A stretch of 64,000 nt of DNA from Bacteroidales bacterium (GTDB taxonomy: Bacteria; Bacteroidota; Bacteroidia; Bacteroidales; F082), in NCBI GenBank assembly GCA_030690365.1, contig JAUYGX010000079.1, forward strand, positions 1-64,000, read 5' to 3'. Below, one piece after another: positions 8,658-16,594 of this stretch; the stretch's first letter is position 1, and each line of letters opens with the position of its first letter. Under the pieces are notes generated by a model that worked only from the letters and a program-made list of their open reading frames with translations, was not told the DNA's origin and made no database searches. A program made the position numbers and the translations under genes.

Positions 8658-9483
8658 AACCATTTTAGTTGGCATCGATTTTTCCGACTGCTCAATCAAC
8701 GCATTAGAACATGCCATTACCATTGCCCACAATGCAAAAGCCGATATCAGGATGGTTTGGATAAACCACTTGGATTACTCGAAAGAAATATTTTCGGTTG
8801 AACCCGATCATATTGTTAAAGAGGTAACCGAACGATTTGATGAACTTGTTAAAACATACCGCTATCATATTGGCGATCAAACCATTTCATATGAAATACG
8901 AAAAGGCAAAGTATATAAGGAAATCTGTGATGCTGCGGACGAAATCGATGCTTTTTTAATTGTTATCGGCACTCACGGCTCCTCCGGATTTGAGGAATTC
9001 TGGATTGGCAGCAACGCCAACCGCATTGTTAGCAGTTGCAAATCACCCATCATCACCATTCGCGGCGGGGTAGACGTTAATACTGATCTCAAACGCATTG
9101 TATTGCCGATGGACAGCACCATTTGTTCGAGAGAGAAGCTGCCATTTACGGCACTTCTGGCCAAGTATTTTAATTCGGAAATTCACTTGCTGGGCCTGTT
9201 TACCACCCAAGCCGACGACATCAGATACCGGATAAAGAACTACATTTCGCAGGCTGAAGAATATCTCAAGGAAAACGAGGTACGCTACAAAGTGGTATTT
9301 ATAGAAGCCGACAATATCACCGACGAAACCCTGAAATATGCTGACAGCATCAAGGCCAACCTGATTTCGATTATGACCGAACAGGAAACCACCACCAGCA
9401 ACCTTTTGTTGGGCCCTTATGCTTCGCAAATGGTAAACCACGCCCAAATACCCGTGTTAAGTCTTCATCCTGAAAAACCATAA
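8650..9483 (+). CDS. Universal stress protein, tandem UspA domains
   Basis: A paralogue of the first gene of the operon, with the same length (277 residues) and layout. It opens with KTILVGIDFSDCSINALEHA and carries the loop block IGTHGSSGFEEFWIGSNANRIV. The second half shares SIMTEQETTTSNLLLGPYASQMVNHAQIPVLS (read in parts) with its partner, showing an old tandem duplication that now brackets the SPOR gene. The start lies inside the end of the SPOR gene. A strong hairpin terminator follows 39 bp after the stop. The paired tandem-domain proteins could form mixed dimers; that is inference. Confidence 0.88.
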   Translation: MSKTILVGIDFSDCSINALEHAITIAHNAKADIRMVWINHLDYSKEIFSVEPDHIVKEVTERFDELVKTYRYHIGDQTISYEIRKGKVYKEICDAADEIDAFLIVIGTHGSSGFEEFWIGSNANRIVSSCKSPIITIRGGVDVNTDLKRIVLPMDSTICSREKLPFTALLAKYFNSEIHLLGLFTTQADDIRYRIKNYISQAEEYLKENEVRYKVVFIEADNITDETLKYADSIKANLISIMTEQETTTSNLLLGPYASQMVNHAQIPVLSLHPEKP

Positions 9484-9522
9484 TCAAAAAAAAAGGACTG
9501 TAATAAATTCCTTGAATAAACT

Positions 9523-9554
9523 AAAAAAGCTGCTTCAGAAGAGGCAGCTTTTTT
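9523..9554. terminator. Bidirectional rho-independent terminator
   Basis: AAAAAAGCTGC and GCAGCTTTTTT form a perfect inverted repeat with a 10-base loop. The A and T runs let it act on both strands. It separates the convergent usp operon (plus) and rng (minus). Confidence 0.85.
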
Positions 9555-9572
9555 AGTTTTTTGGTACTGAGC

Positions 9573-11123
9573 TTATTGTTTAATAATTTCGTTGTTACGA
9601 TCGTAAAATTGATATTCCATGAAATGAAAGTCTCTTAAACCATGAATCTTCACCCATTGTTTATATTTCATAAACCATTTTACCTGGAATTCCCAGAAGC
9701 TTTTTTTAAGATACGCTTCGATAAATGGATGAACTCCAAGGGTTAAATTCTTATGGTTCTGATCCTGAACGAGATAATTCAGGTTACTTTCAATTTCGTC
9801 GATAACCATCATACTTGATTTTACTTCGCCGCTGCCATTGCACACCGGGCATTTCTCAAGTACTGGGACAGCCATTTCGGGACGCACCCGTTGACGTGTA
9901 ATCTGTATCAACCCAAACTTGCTGGGAGGAAGGATGGTGTGTTTGGCTCTGTCTCTGGCCATTTCATCCTTTAATTTTTGATACAGGGCACGGCGGTTTT
10001 TGGCGTCGTGAAGGTCGATGAAATCTACCACAATAATGCCGCCCATATCGCGTAAGCGTAACTGACGTGCTACCTCGGTGGCAGATTCAAGGTTAACAGT
10101 AAGGGCATTTTGTTCCTGAGAATTCTCCTTGTTAACGCGGTGCCCGCTGTTAATGTCGATTACGTGCAAAGCTTCGGTATGCTCAATAATGAGATACACT
10201 CCACTTTTGATGGTGACCGTTTTTCCAAAGGAGCTTCGGAGTTGTTTGTCAATTCCGAAATTCTCAAAAATGGGCAGACGGCCTTTATAGTGTTTTACGA
10301 TGTCTTTTTTATCGGGGGCAATGGTCCCGAGATAAGCTCTGGTTTCTTCATACAGAATTGGATCGTTTACATACACAGAGTTAAACGATTCGTTTAACAC
10401 ATCACGTAGTATTTGGGAGGTGCGATCCAACTCGCTCAGTACCTTATGCGGTGCCTGAAGGTGTGGTAGTTTACCAATAATACTTTCCCATTTTCCAACC
10501 AAATCGCGCATGTCGGTATCCAGTTCGGCCACTTTTTTGTTTTCGGCAACTGTCCGGATAATGACACCGTAATTATTAGGTTTAATACTCATGATCAGTC
10601 GCTTGAGCCTGTTTCGCTCTTCTTTGCTTCTGATTTTTTGTGAGATGGAAATTTTATTGGAAAATGGAAGCAGTACAATAAATCTGCCGGGGAACGAAAT
10701 TTCGGTGGTGATACGCGGACCTTTGGTTGAGATTGGCTCTTTGGCAATCTGCACCAATATTTGCTGGCCGCTAATCAATACCTGATTTATCTTCCCGGTT
10801 TTCTCGATATCTTTCTCGGGAACCATTTCTTCGTGAGAAGTCAGGTGGGCTTTTTGCAGCAACCCGAGTTTGACGTATTTATTAAAGGTTCGAATTTGGG
10901 GGCCCAAATCGAGGTAATGCAGAAATGCATCCTTTTCATAACCCACGTCAACAAAAGCAGCATTCAGGCCAGGCATAATGCGCTTAACCTTTCCCAAAAA
11001 CACATCGCCTACGGCAAATTTGTTGTTGGTTTGCTCCTTGTTTAATTCTACCAGATTTTTGTCCTCAAGTAACGCAATATTAACCTCCGACAGATTTGAA
11101 TCGATAATTAATTCTCTATTCAC
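9573..11123 (-). CDS. rng: Ribonuclease G (RNase E/G family)
   Basis: A single-strand-specific endoribonuclease for rRNA maturation and mRNA turnover. The S1 RNA-binding domain lies near the N-terminus (VGDVFLGKVKRIMPGLNAAFVDVGYEKDAFLH, read in parts). The catalytic magnesium-binding aspartates are Asp323 (VIDINSG) and Asp367 (VVDFIDL). The zinc-link CPVC at 425-428 holds the dimer together. At 516 residues it is RNase G sized and lacks the long scaffold tail of RNase E. It lies downstream of the mini ribosomal gene and HU gene on the same strand; an inverted repeat in between may separate the transcripts. Confidence 0.93.
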   Translation of the reverse strand: MNRELIIDSNLSEVNIALLEDKNLVELNKEQTNNKFAVGDVFLGKVKRIMPGLNAAFVDVGYEKDAFLHYLDLGPQIRTFNKYVKLGLLQKAHLTSHEEMVPEKDIEKTGKINQVLISGQQILVQIAKEPISTKGPRITTEISFPGRFIVLLPFSNKISISQKIRSKEERNRLKRLIMSIKPNNYGVIIRTVAENKKVAELDTDMRDLVGKWESIIGKLPHLQAPHKVLSELDRTSQILRDVLNESFNSVYVNDPILYEETRAYLGTIAPDKKDIVKHYKGRLPIFENFGIDKQLRSSFGKTVTIKSGVYLIIEHTEALHVIDINSGHRVNKENSQEQNALTVNLESATEVARQLRLRDMGGIIVVDFIDLHDAKNRRALYQKLKDEMARDRAKHTILPPSKFGLIQITRQRVRPEMAVPVLEKCPVCNGSGEVKSSMMVIDEIESNLNYLVQDQNHKNLTLGVHPFIEAYLKKSFWEFQVKWFMKYKQWVKIHGLRDFHFMEYQFYDRNNEIIKQ

Positions 11124-11216
11124 ATGTAAGATTTTAGAAGTTAATACAATAGCATGCAGCTATTACAGATAAGATGATGTACGGGACAAACAATAATTTA
11201 AGGAAGTATAAAAACA

Positions 11217-11254
11217 CAATAACACAAGACCTTGAGTAAGAGCTTGTGTTATTG
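11217..11254 (-). terminator. Inverted repeat downstream of mini ribosomal gene
   Basis: CAATAACACAAG and CTTGTGTTATTG are perfect 12-bp arms around a 14-base loop. On the minus strand a short TGTTTTTAT stretch follows, so it probably ends or weakens transcription coming from the small gene at 11270-11359 before rng. Confidence 0.55.
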
Positions 11255-11269
11255 CGCAAAAGAAACCTT

Positions 11270-11359
11270 TTATTTCTTCTTATGCCTGTTCTTCCTCAAG
11301 CGTTTTTTGCGCTTGTGGGTCGACATTTTATGTCTTTTCCTCTTTTTTCCGTTTGGCAT
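11270..11359 (-). CDS. Mini basic AURKAIP1/COX24-type ribosome-associated protein
   Basis: A 29-residue frame starting MPNGKKRKRHKMSTHKRKK and ending NRHKKK. More than half of the residues are Lys, Arg or His. It matches the small Bacteroidota proteins annotated with the AURKAIP1/COX24 domain, whose eukaryotic relative is mitochondrial ribosomal protein mS38. I expect it to be a ribosome component, but its exact name in bacteria is from memory and unconfirmed. It is too short for ordinary gene finders. It lies between HU and rng on the same strand, 24 bp downstream of the HU stop. Confidence 0.85.
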   Translation of the reverse strand: MPNGKKRKRHKMSTHKRKKRLRKNRHKKK

Positions 11360-11383
11360 AATGATAATTTATTAAATGAAAAT

Positions 11384-11662
11384 TTATTTTCCTTTTACTT
11401 CGCTAACAAAAGTTTTAGCGGGTTTGAAAGCAGGAATATTGTGAGCCGGAATAATGATTGTGGTGTTTTTTGAAATATTACGACCGGTTTTTTCTGCTCT
11501 TTTCTTAATAATAAAGCTACCAAATCCTCTGAGATACACATTTTCGCCTTCTACCATAGTTTGTTTTACGGTTTCCATGAATGATTCAACAACTGCTTGT
11601 ACAGCTACTTTCTCGATTCCGGTTTTGTTGGCGATCTCGGTTACAATTTCTGCCTTTGTCAT
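11384..11662 (-). CDS. HU-family DNA-binding protein
   Basis: A 92-residue histone-like protein of the HU/IHF family. It begins MTKAEIVTEIANKTGIEKVAV and has the dimerisation helices. The beta-arm follows with VYLRGFGSFIIKKRAEKTGRNISKNTTIIIPAHNIPAFKPAKTF (read in parts; the Ile-Pro at the arm tip is replaced by Ile-Ile-Pro-Ala-His nearby). It bends and compacts DNA as a homodimer. A TACTTTTG promoter element lies about 50 bp upstream. It precedes the mini ribosomal gene, a linkage that suits high, growth-linked expression. Confidence 0.92.
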   Translation of the reverse strand: MTKAEIVTEIANKTGIEKVAVQAVVESFMETVKQTMVEGENVYLRGFGSFIIKKRAEKTGRNISKNTTIIIPAHNIPAFKPAKTFVSEVKGK

Positions 11663-11710
11663 GTCAAAATTATTTTAAATGATTAAAAATTAGTTTTTTA
11701 GTTCGGACGG

Positions 11711-11718
11711 CAAAAGTA
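11711..11718 (-). promoter_or_regulatory. Candidate -7 element for HU gene
   Basis: The minus strand reads TACTTTTG, an exact match to the Bacteroidota -7 consensus TAnnTTTG, about 49 bp upstream of the HU start. No clear -33 TTTG was found in the A/T-rich sequence behind it. Confidence 0.45.
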
Positions 11719-11798
11719 GTACTTTTTTAATAAAAAAAAGAAAAATTTTAATTTTTTTTCATTCTAATCTGTTCTTTTATAAGTAATTTCGGCGCCGC

Positions 11799-12878
11799 AT
11801 GAACGAGAATATCCACAATCTTTTGGTCTGGTACCAATCAAACCACCGTCAATTGCCCTGGCGCGAAACCTCAAATCCATACTTCATCTGGCTTTCTGAA
11901 ATTATTTTGCAACAAACACGTGTAGATCAGGGGATCCCTTATTATATAAGGTTTACAGAAAAATATCCATCCGTTTTCCATCTGGCTTCAGCCAACCAAC
12001 AGGAGGTTTTTAAACTCTGGCAGGGACTGGGTTATTACAACCGGGCATCCAACATGTTGAAGGCAGCCAAAGAAATTGTGGCTGTCTATCAGGGTGAATT
12101 TCCAAAGGATATTAATTTATTAAAAAAGTTGCCCGGCATAGGTCCCTATACGGCTGCAGCCATTGCTTCATTGGCCTATAACCTGCCCCATGGAGTGGTA
12201 GATGGAAATGTATACCGGGTACTTTCGCGGGTGTACGGAATTTCAACTCCGATTAATTCTGGTGGGGCGCATCAGCAATTTCTGAAACTGGCCGAAGAAC
12301 TGATGTCAACCCATTCGCCCGCTCTGTTCAACCAGGCGGTGATGGAACTCGGCGCTCTGATTTGCAAACCCCAAAACCCGGATTGCACCAACTGCCCCCT
12401 TCAATCGGGGTGTTTTGCCTATTCACAAAATCAACAAGGCAATTTCCCGGTAAAGGCTCCCAAAGCCAAACAACAAACGCTTTATCTTACTTATTTTGTG
12501 ATCTCTGTCATCAAAAACCAAACCCCTCACCTACAGTTAAACCAGCGTAAAAAAACCGGAATTTGGGCCAATCTGTTCGATTTTCCTTCGTTTGAAACCA
12601 AACAACCCCTGGATATGGATGAAGCCATTCACAATGCCATCGAAAAAAAATGGCTGCCCACGGATTCGTTTCATATCAAGCATGTTTCAAACGAATACAA
12701 GCATCTGCTCACCCACCGCATCCTGCTGGCCAGGTTTATTTCCATTGAAATTGAAAACAACTTGTCCTCCCACTTAATAAAATCATTACTTTTGATAAAA
12801 CATACATCACTATTGGAATATCCTGTACCAGTACTGGTAGATAAGTATTTACGTGATGTTCAGTTAATAAGGCAGTAA
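11799..12878 (+). CDS. mutY: A/G-specific adenine glycosylase MutY
   Basis: Removes adenine mispaired with 8-oxoguanine in the GO repair pathway. The general acid Glu34 lies in LSEIILQQTRV, the helix-hairpin-helix in LPGIGPYTAAAI, and the catalytic Asp135 in VVDGNVYR. The [4Fe-4S] cluster is ligated by Cys189, 196, 199 and 205. The NUDIX-like C-terminal recognition domain starts near residue 225. At 359 residues it is typical. It heads a plus-strand run mutY-ssb-gldE-gldD, an arrangement often seen in Bacteroidota. A near-consensus TAATTTCG lies only 8 bp before the start, so the message could be almost leaderless. Confidence 0.94.
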   Translation: MNENIHNLLVWYQSNHRQLPWRETSNPYFIWLSEIILQQTRVDQGIPYYIRFTEKYPSVFHLASANQQEVFKLWQGLGYYNRASNMLKAAKEIVAVYQGEFPKDINLLKKLPGIGPYTAAAIASLAYNLPHGVVDGNVYRVLSRVYGISTPINSGGAHQQFLKLAEELMSTHSPALFNQAVMELGALICKPQNPDCTNCPLQSGCFAYSQNQQGNFPVKAPKAKQQTLYLTYFVISVIKNQTPHLQLNQRKKTGIWANLFDFPSFETKQPLDMDEAIHNAIEKKWLPTDSFHIKHVSNEYKHLLTHRILLARFISIEIENNLSSHLIKSLLLIKHTSLLEYPVPVLVDKYLRDVQLIRQ

Positions 12879-12907
12879 ACAAAGTACACATTAAAAATAG
12901 AAGTAAC

Positions 12908-13351
12908 ATGGCAGGATTAAACAAAGTTATGCTCATTGGCAGGATCGGTAAAGACCCCGAAACATTTATATTTGACGACGGTACAAAGAAGATAAGCTTT
13001 TCGCTGGCCACTACCGAAAGCTACCGCGACAGAACCACCAACGAATGGAAAGACCAAACCGAATGGCACAACATTGTAGGTTACCGTTATCTGGCTGAAA
13101 AAACAATCGCCAAAGGTGATTTGATTTATATAGAAGGTAAAATTAAAAACCGGAAATATACCGACAAAGACGGAGTGGATAAATACATCAATGAGATTCT
13201 GGCCGAGAAAATCCACCTGCTGGCCAAACCTCAGGGCGGCGATTCGTCTGCTTCTTCGTACGATCAGCGTAACCACCAGGAAAGTAACACCCCCGCCCCT
13301 GACAACTCCTCTGCGGCGGCACCGTCTATCGAAGACGACCTTCCGTTCTAA
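12908..13351 (+). CDS. ssb: Single-stranded DNA-binding protein
   Basis: A 147-residue SSB. An N-terminal OB fold (about residues 1-110: LNKVMLIGRIGKDPE, FSLATTESYRDR, EWHNIVGYRYLAE) is followed by a disordered linker rich in Ser, Pro and Ala. The acidic tail EDDLPF recruits repair and replication partners. The start lies 29 bp after mutY, so the two DNA repair genes are probably co-transcribed. Confidence 0.94.
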   Translation: MAGLNKVMLIGRIGKDPETFIFDDGTKKISFSLATTESYRDRTTNEWKDQTEWHNIVGYRYLAEKTIAKGDLIYIEGKIKNRKYTDKDGVDKYINEILAEKIHLLAKPQGGDSSASSYDQRNHQESNTPAPDNSSAAAPSIEDDLPF

Positions 13352-13388
13352 ATATCAGCCGATTAATTTCATGAAACGGTATTATTCG

Positions 13389-13396
13389 TACATTTG
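13389..13396 (+). promoter_or_regulatory. Candidate -7 element for gldE
   Basis: TACATTTG matches TAnnTTTG exactly and ends 31 bp before the gldE start. A TTTC at 13367-13370 could serve as a weak -33 element. This suggests gldE-gldD can be transcribed separately from mutY-ssb. Confidence 0.5.
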
Positions 13397-13427
13397 CCCC
13401 GTTTAATATTAAATCAATTCAACTGCT

Positions 13428-14789
13428 TTGGAAAGCGTCGATCTTGACCCTTTAAGTTATATCAATCTGTTGCAGACGTCGGTAATCACAGGATTTTCGG
13501 GCGTTACCCTGTTTTCATTGATTTTTTTAGTGGTTTTACTTGTATTGTCGGGACTTATTTCGGCTTCGGAAACGGCTTTTTTCTCCCTAACGCCCTTCGA
13601 CCTGGAGCAAATGCGAAACCGAAACGAAAGTAAGGACAAGTCCATTCTGGCTTTGCTGACAAAACCAAAAAAATTGTTGTCTACCATCTTAATTACCAAC
13701 AACTTTATCAATGTCAGCATTGTTATTCTCTCGTCGTTTATCCTGAACAACCTGATATCTCCAGAGGTAAATCCCATTACGGTGTTTGTTATTCAGGTAA
13801 TTCTGGTTACTTCCTTAATTCTTATTTTTGGTGAAATCATTCCAAAAATCCTGGCCAATAAAGAACCGATGATGGTAGCCAATTTGATGGTGTCGGGCAT
13901 CGGGTTTTTGATAGTCCTTTTTAAACCTTTGAGCAGTTTGCTGGTGAATTCCACCACACTTATCGACAAGAGAATCAAAAAGAAAGGGCACAACATCACG
14001 ATGAGCGATTTGTCGGATGCCATCGACCTGACTGCCGGCGAGAACATTACCGACGACGAAAAGAAAATCCTGAAAGGCATTGCCACTTTTGGTGAAACCG
14101 AAGCCACCGAAATCATGCAGTCGCGGGTAAATATCACCGCCATCGACAATACCGCAGGTTACCTGGAAGTGGTACAAACCGTGCTGGAATCGGGTTTCAG
14201 CCGGATACCCGTATATGATGAATCGCTCGATCAGGTACTCGGAATCCTCTACATCAAAGATTTGATTCCTTACCTGAATCAACCCGATTTCGAAAACTGG
14301 GTTAGCCTGATCAGGCCTCCTTTTTTTGTTCCTGAAAACAAAAAAATTAACGACTTACTACAGGAATTCAGGGCAAAGAAAAACCACCTGGCCATCGTGG
14401 TAGATGAATATGGTGGCACCTCGGGAATTATCACCCTGGAAGATATTATCGAAGAAATTGTGGGCGATATCAGTGATGAGTTCGATAAAGAGCCCCATCA
14501 GTTTAAACATAAATTGTTGCCCAACGACCACTATCTGTTTGAAGCAAAAACTCCACTCAACGATTTTTATAAGATTCTGCACCTGAAAGACGACTATTTC
14601 GATAAGGTGGTGGGTGAGGCAGATTCGCTTGGGGGGCTGATTCTGGAATTGCAGGGAAGAATTCCCAATAAGGGGGACAAAATAAAATACCGCAAATTTG
14701 AGTTTACTATACACGATGCCGACGAACGTAAGATAAAAGAAATTGAGGTTTCGGTCATGCCATCGATCAATAAAAAACCAAATGCATAG
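13428..14789 (+). CDS. gldE: Gliding-motility protein GldE (CNNM/CorC-like membrane protein)
   Basis: A 453-residue inner-membrane protein. Several membrane helices form a CNNM (DUF21) domain in the first 200 residues (LISASETAFFSLTP, LIFGEIIPKILANKEP). A CBS pair covers about 215-340 (SRIPVYDESLDQVLGILYIKD; AIVVDEYGGTSGIITLEDIIEEIVGDI, read in parts) and a CorC/HlyC domain ends the protein. GldE supports gliding motility and T9SS-related lipoprotein functions in Bacteroidota and genetically overlaps GldD. The start used is TTG at 13428, supported by the promoter position. No nearby in-frame ATG keeps the N-terminus. The 3' end overlaps gldD by 8 bp. A diverged fragment of this gene occurs again near 20.74 kb. 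Confidence 0.9.
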   Translation: MESVDLDPLSYINLLQTSVITGFSGVTLFSLIFLVVLLVLSGLISASETAFFSLTPFDLEQMRNRNESKDKSILALLTKPKKLLSTILITNNFINVSIVILSSFILNNLISPEVNPITVFVIQVILVTSLILIFGEIIPKILANKEPMMVANLMVSGIGFLIVLFKPLSSLLVNSTTLIDKRIKKKGHNITMSDLSDAIDLTAGENITDDEKKILKGIATFGETEATEIMQSRVNITAIDNTAGYLEVVQTVLESGFSRIPVYDESLDQVLGILYIKDLIPYLNQPDFENWVSLIRPPFFVPENKKINDLLQEFRAKKNHLAIVVDEYGGTSGIITLEDIIEEIVGDISDEFDKEPHQFKHKLLPNDHYLFEAKTPLNDFYKILHLKDDYFDKVVGEADSLGGLILELQGRIPNKGDKIKYRKFEFTIHDADERKIKEIEVSVMPSINKKPNA

Positions 14790-15387
14790 TAAAACCATTC
14801 GTATAAGTCTGCTATTCGTCTTGCCTTTGATAGGTTTTATGGCCTGCAACCAGCACTACAGCCCAAAGCCCAGAGGATATTTCCGCATCGAATTGCCGAT
14901 AAGAAATTATATTGAATCCGACAGTGCGCTGCCCTATTTGTTTGAATATCCATCCTATGCCAATATTACCTCTGACCCACAATCGCCGGGCGAAAAATAT
15001 TGGATTAACGTCAATTACCCGCAATTTAATGCGACTTTGCATTTGAGCTATAGGTACGTATCAAACAATCTTTTTACCTACCTGGAGGACGCGTACACAC
15101 TGGTATCCAAACACATACCAAAAGCAGACGCCATCACGGACAGTGTTATTTACGATCCTTCGCGACAAGTGTATGGGCTTACCTACCGCATCGAAGGAAG
15201 CGGAGCGGCTTCGCCCTATCAGTTTTTTGTAACCGACAGCACCAGCCATTTTTTACGTGGGGCACTTTACTTCAACACCACGCCCAACAACGATTCGCTT
15301 GATCCGGTAATCCGGTTTCTTGTAGGCGATATCAAGCATCTAATCAATACTGTTCATTGGAATAACCGGGTTATCGACAACCATTAA
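14782..15387 (+). CDS. gldD: Gliding-motility lipoprotein GldD
   Basis: An outer or periplasm-facing lipoprotein of 201 residues. The signal sequence ends in the lipobox FMAC, with Cys22 as the lipidation site. PKPRGYFRIELP is the hallmark start of GldD. I start at MHSKTIRI, which overlaps gldE by 8 bp and gives a proper signal peptide; the longer frame would bury it. GldD is needed for gliding and for protein export by the type IX system. Its C-terminal block HLINTVHWNNRVIDNH is repeated, fused to a gldE fragment, near 20.79 kb. Confidence 0.9.
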   Translation: MHSKTIRISLLFVLPLIGFMACNQHYSPKPRGYFRIELPIRNYIESDSALPYLFEYPSYANITSDPQSPGEKYWINVNYPQFNATLHLSYRYVSNNLFTYLEDAYTLVSKHIPKADAITDSVIYDPSRQVYGLTYRIEGSGAASPYQFFVTDSTSHFLRGALYFNTTPNNDSLDPVIRFLVGDIKHLINTVHWNNRVIDNH

Positions 15388-15642
15388 CATATGGTTTTGT
15401 CTTGTTCCTGATCACTTTGAGGCTTCTTTGTGGTTCTCAGTGTCATAGCTAAAAAGGTGTTACACAGAGTTGCACAAAGAAGTCACAGAGATACACAAAG
15501 AGAATTTTTGAATGGGAATGGAATCTGTAATTAACTATAAATCAATGTTATTTACATTAATGAAAAATTAATTATCTGACTTCCACTAAACAGGTTTAAC
15601 GGCGAAGCTTGAGTTCATAACCGAAACTTACCTGACAACCCT
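15388..15642. other. Intergenic region, no gene seen
   Basis: Contains a stretch with repeated CACAGAG/CTTTGTG words (about 15425-15502) of the kind scattered between genes in many Bacteroidota genomes; similar CTCTGTG words recur at 47690-47740. No coding or RNA feature is evident. Confidence 0.45.
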
Positions 15643-16584
15643 TTACAATTGGTAATCCACATAGGCCGAAGATTCTGGTAAACTATGCGATGGCATTGTT
15701 GAAGCGATCGGTTTCATCAGCCAATCACGGGTTTCCGGGTTAAAGTGCCGTTGAAAATCAAGTTTATGTATGGCTCTTTTCATGCCTGCTTCCTGGTGAA
15801 GAATCAGCGTTTTTATTAAAAGTGCACCCATCACATCTATAGGTTGAAGCATTTTATCATCCAAAACCAGGACATTATCGGTCATGCTCCCATCAGCAAA
15901 TCTCACATTCACCGGAGGCGATTGCCCCAGGATGGGGCCGGAATCCAAATCGGTTGTCAGTTGATGAATGGTCACTTTGGAGATATTGGCCTGACGGTCG
16001 ATCAAATCCTGAAAAGGTTGTGGTCCTGCACCATGGCCGGCAAGCAAATCTGCCGGGTGAAAGTTGTAGATTCCAAGATTAGGATAGTTGATAATGGGTT
16101 CATCGATGATCTGTCCGAAAACACAAACCAGAATCACATCCGGATTCCATGTAGTTAGCAAAGACCTGAAATATTCAGTTTTAACCGCTCCTGTATAAAC
16201 AGGCACTCCGCTTTTTAATCCTGCCTCAATCATGACTGTTTCGAGGTGAATGGTTTCCTGCTGGTCGTATTTTCGCCAGATGCGACGTTTTACAGATATT
16301 TTTGCCGCAGGACTTGCAGGATCATCGGTTACCAGCCCCACCATATTTAACCGTGAAGGATGTTGCCTTTCAAATTCATGGAGCGTCTCCGTCAACAAAT
16401 ACCCAAGCAGGTAACTTCCAAAAATCACCACACGTAACCCTTCATTTGTTTTATTTTGGCATTCTTTAATTGACGGATAAATCAACTGTCCCCAGGTTGA
16501 ATCGCCCGTATCGGTGTGAATCCTCCTGCCACTTTCATCTGTTAGCAGATTTTGGTCAACAATTTCTTCGGGATTTTCAATCAT
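15643..16584 (-). CDS. Formyltransferase-family protein
   Basis: A 313-residue protein with a formyl_trans_N-like Rossmann domain (LRVVIFGSYLLGYLLTE near the N-terminus; VILVCVFGQIID mid-protein). The active-site Asn-His pair appears in YNFHPADLL and the essential Asp in TDLDSGPILGQSP. The loop is not the HPSLLP of Fmt or PurN. I therefore infer a one-carbon (N10-formyl-THF-dependent) transfer to a different amine, such as an amino sugar or an amino acid. I start at MIENPEEIV; the frame extends 13 residues further, into the end of the next gene. The gene lies 10 bp downstream of the secreted BNR protein on the same strand. Confidence 0.68.
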   Translation of the reverse strand: MIENPEEIVDQNLLTDESGRRIHTDTGDSTWGQLIYPSIKECQNKTNEGLRVVIFGSYLLGYLLTETLHEFERQHPSRLNMVGLVTDDPASPAAKISVKRRIWRKYDQQETIHLETVMIEAGLKSGVPVYTGAVKTEYFRSLLTTWNPDVILVCVFGQIIDEPIINYPNLGIYNFHPADLLAGHGAGPQPFQDLIDRQANISKVTIHQLTTDLDSGPILGQSPPVNVRFADGSMTDNVLVLDDKMLQPIDVMGALLIKTLILHQEAGMKRAIHKLDFQRHFNPETRDWLMKPIASTMPSHSLPESSAYVDYQL

Positions 16585-16594
16585 GGTATTTCTT

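Noticed and set aside
10885-10905. GGTTCGAAT-like sequence resembling a tRNA T-arm
   Set aside because: It lies inside rng with no cloverleaf partner sequences around it.
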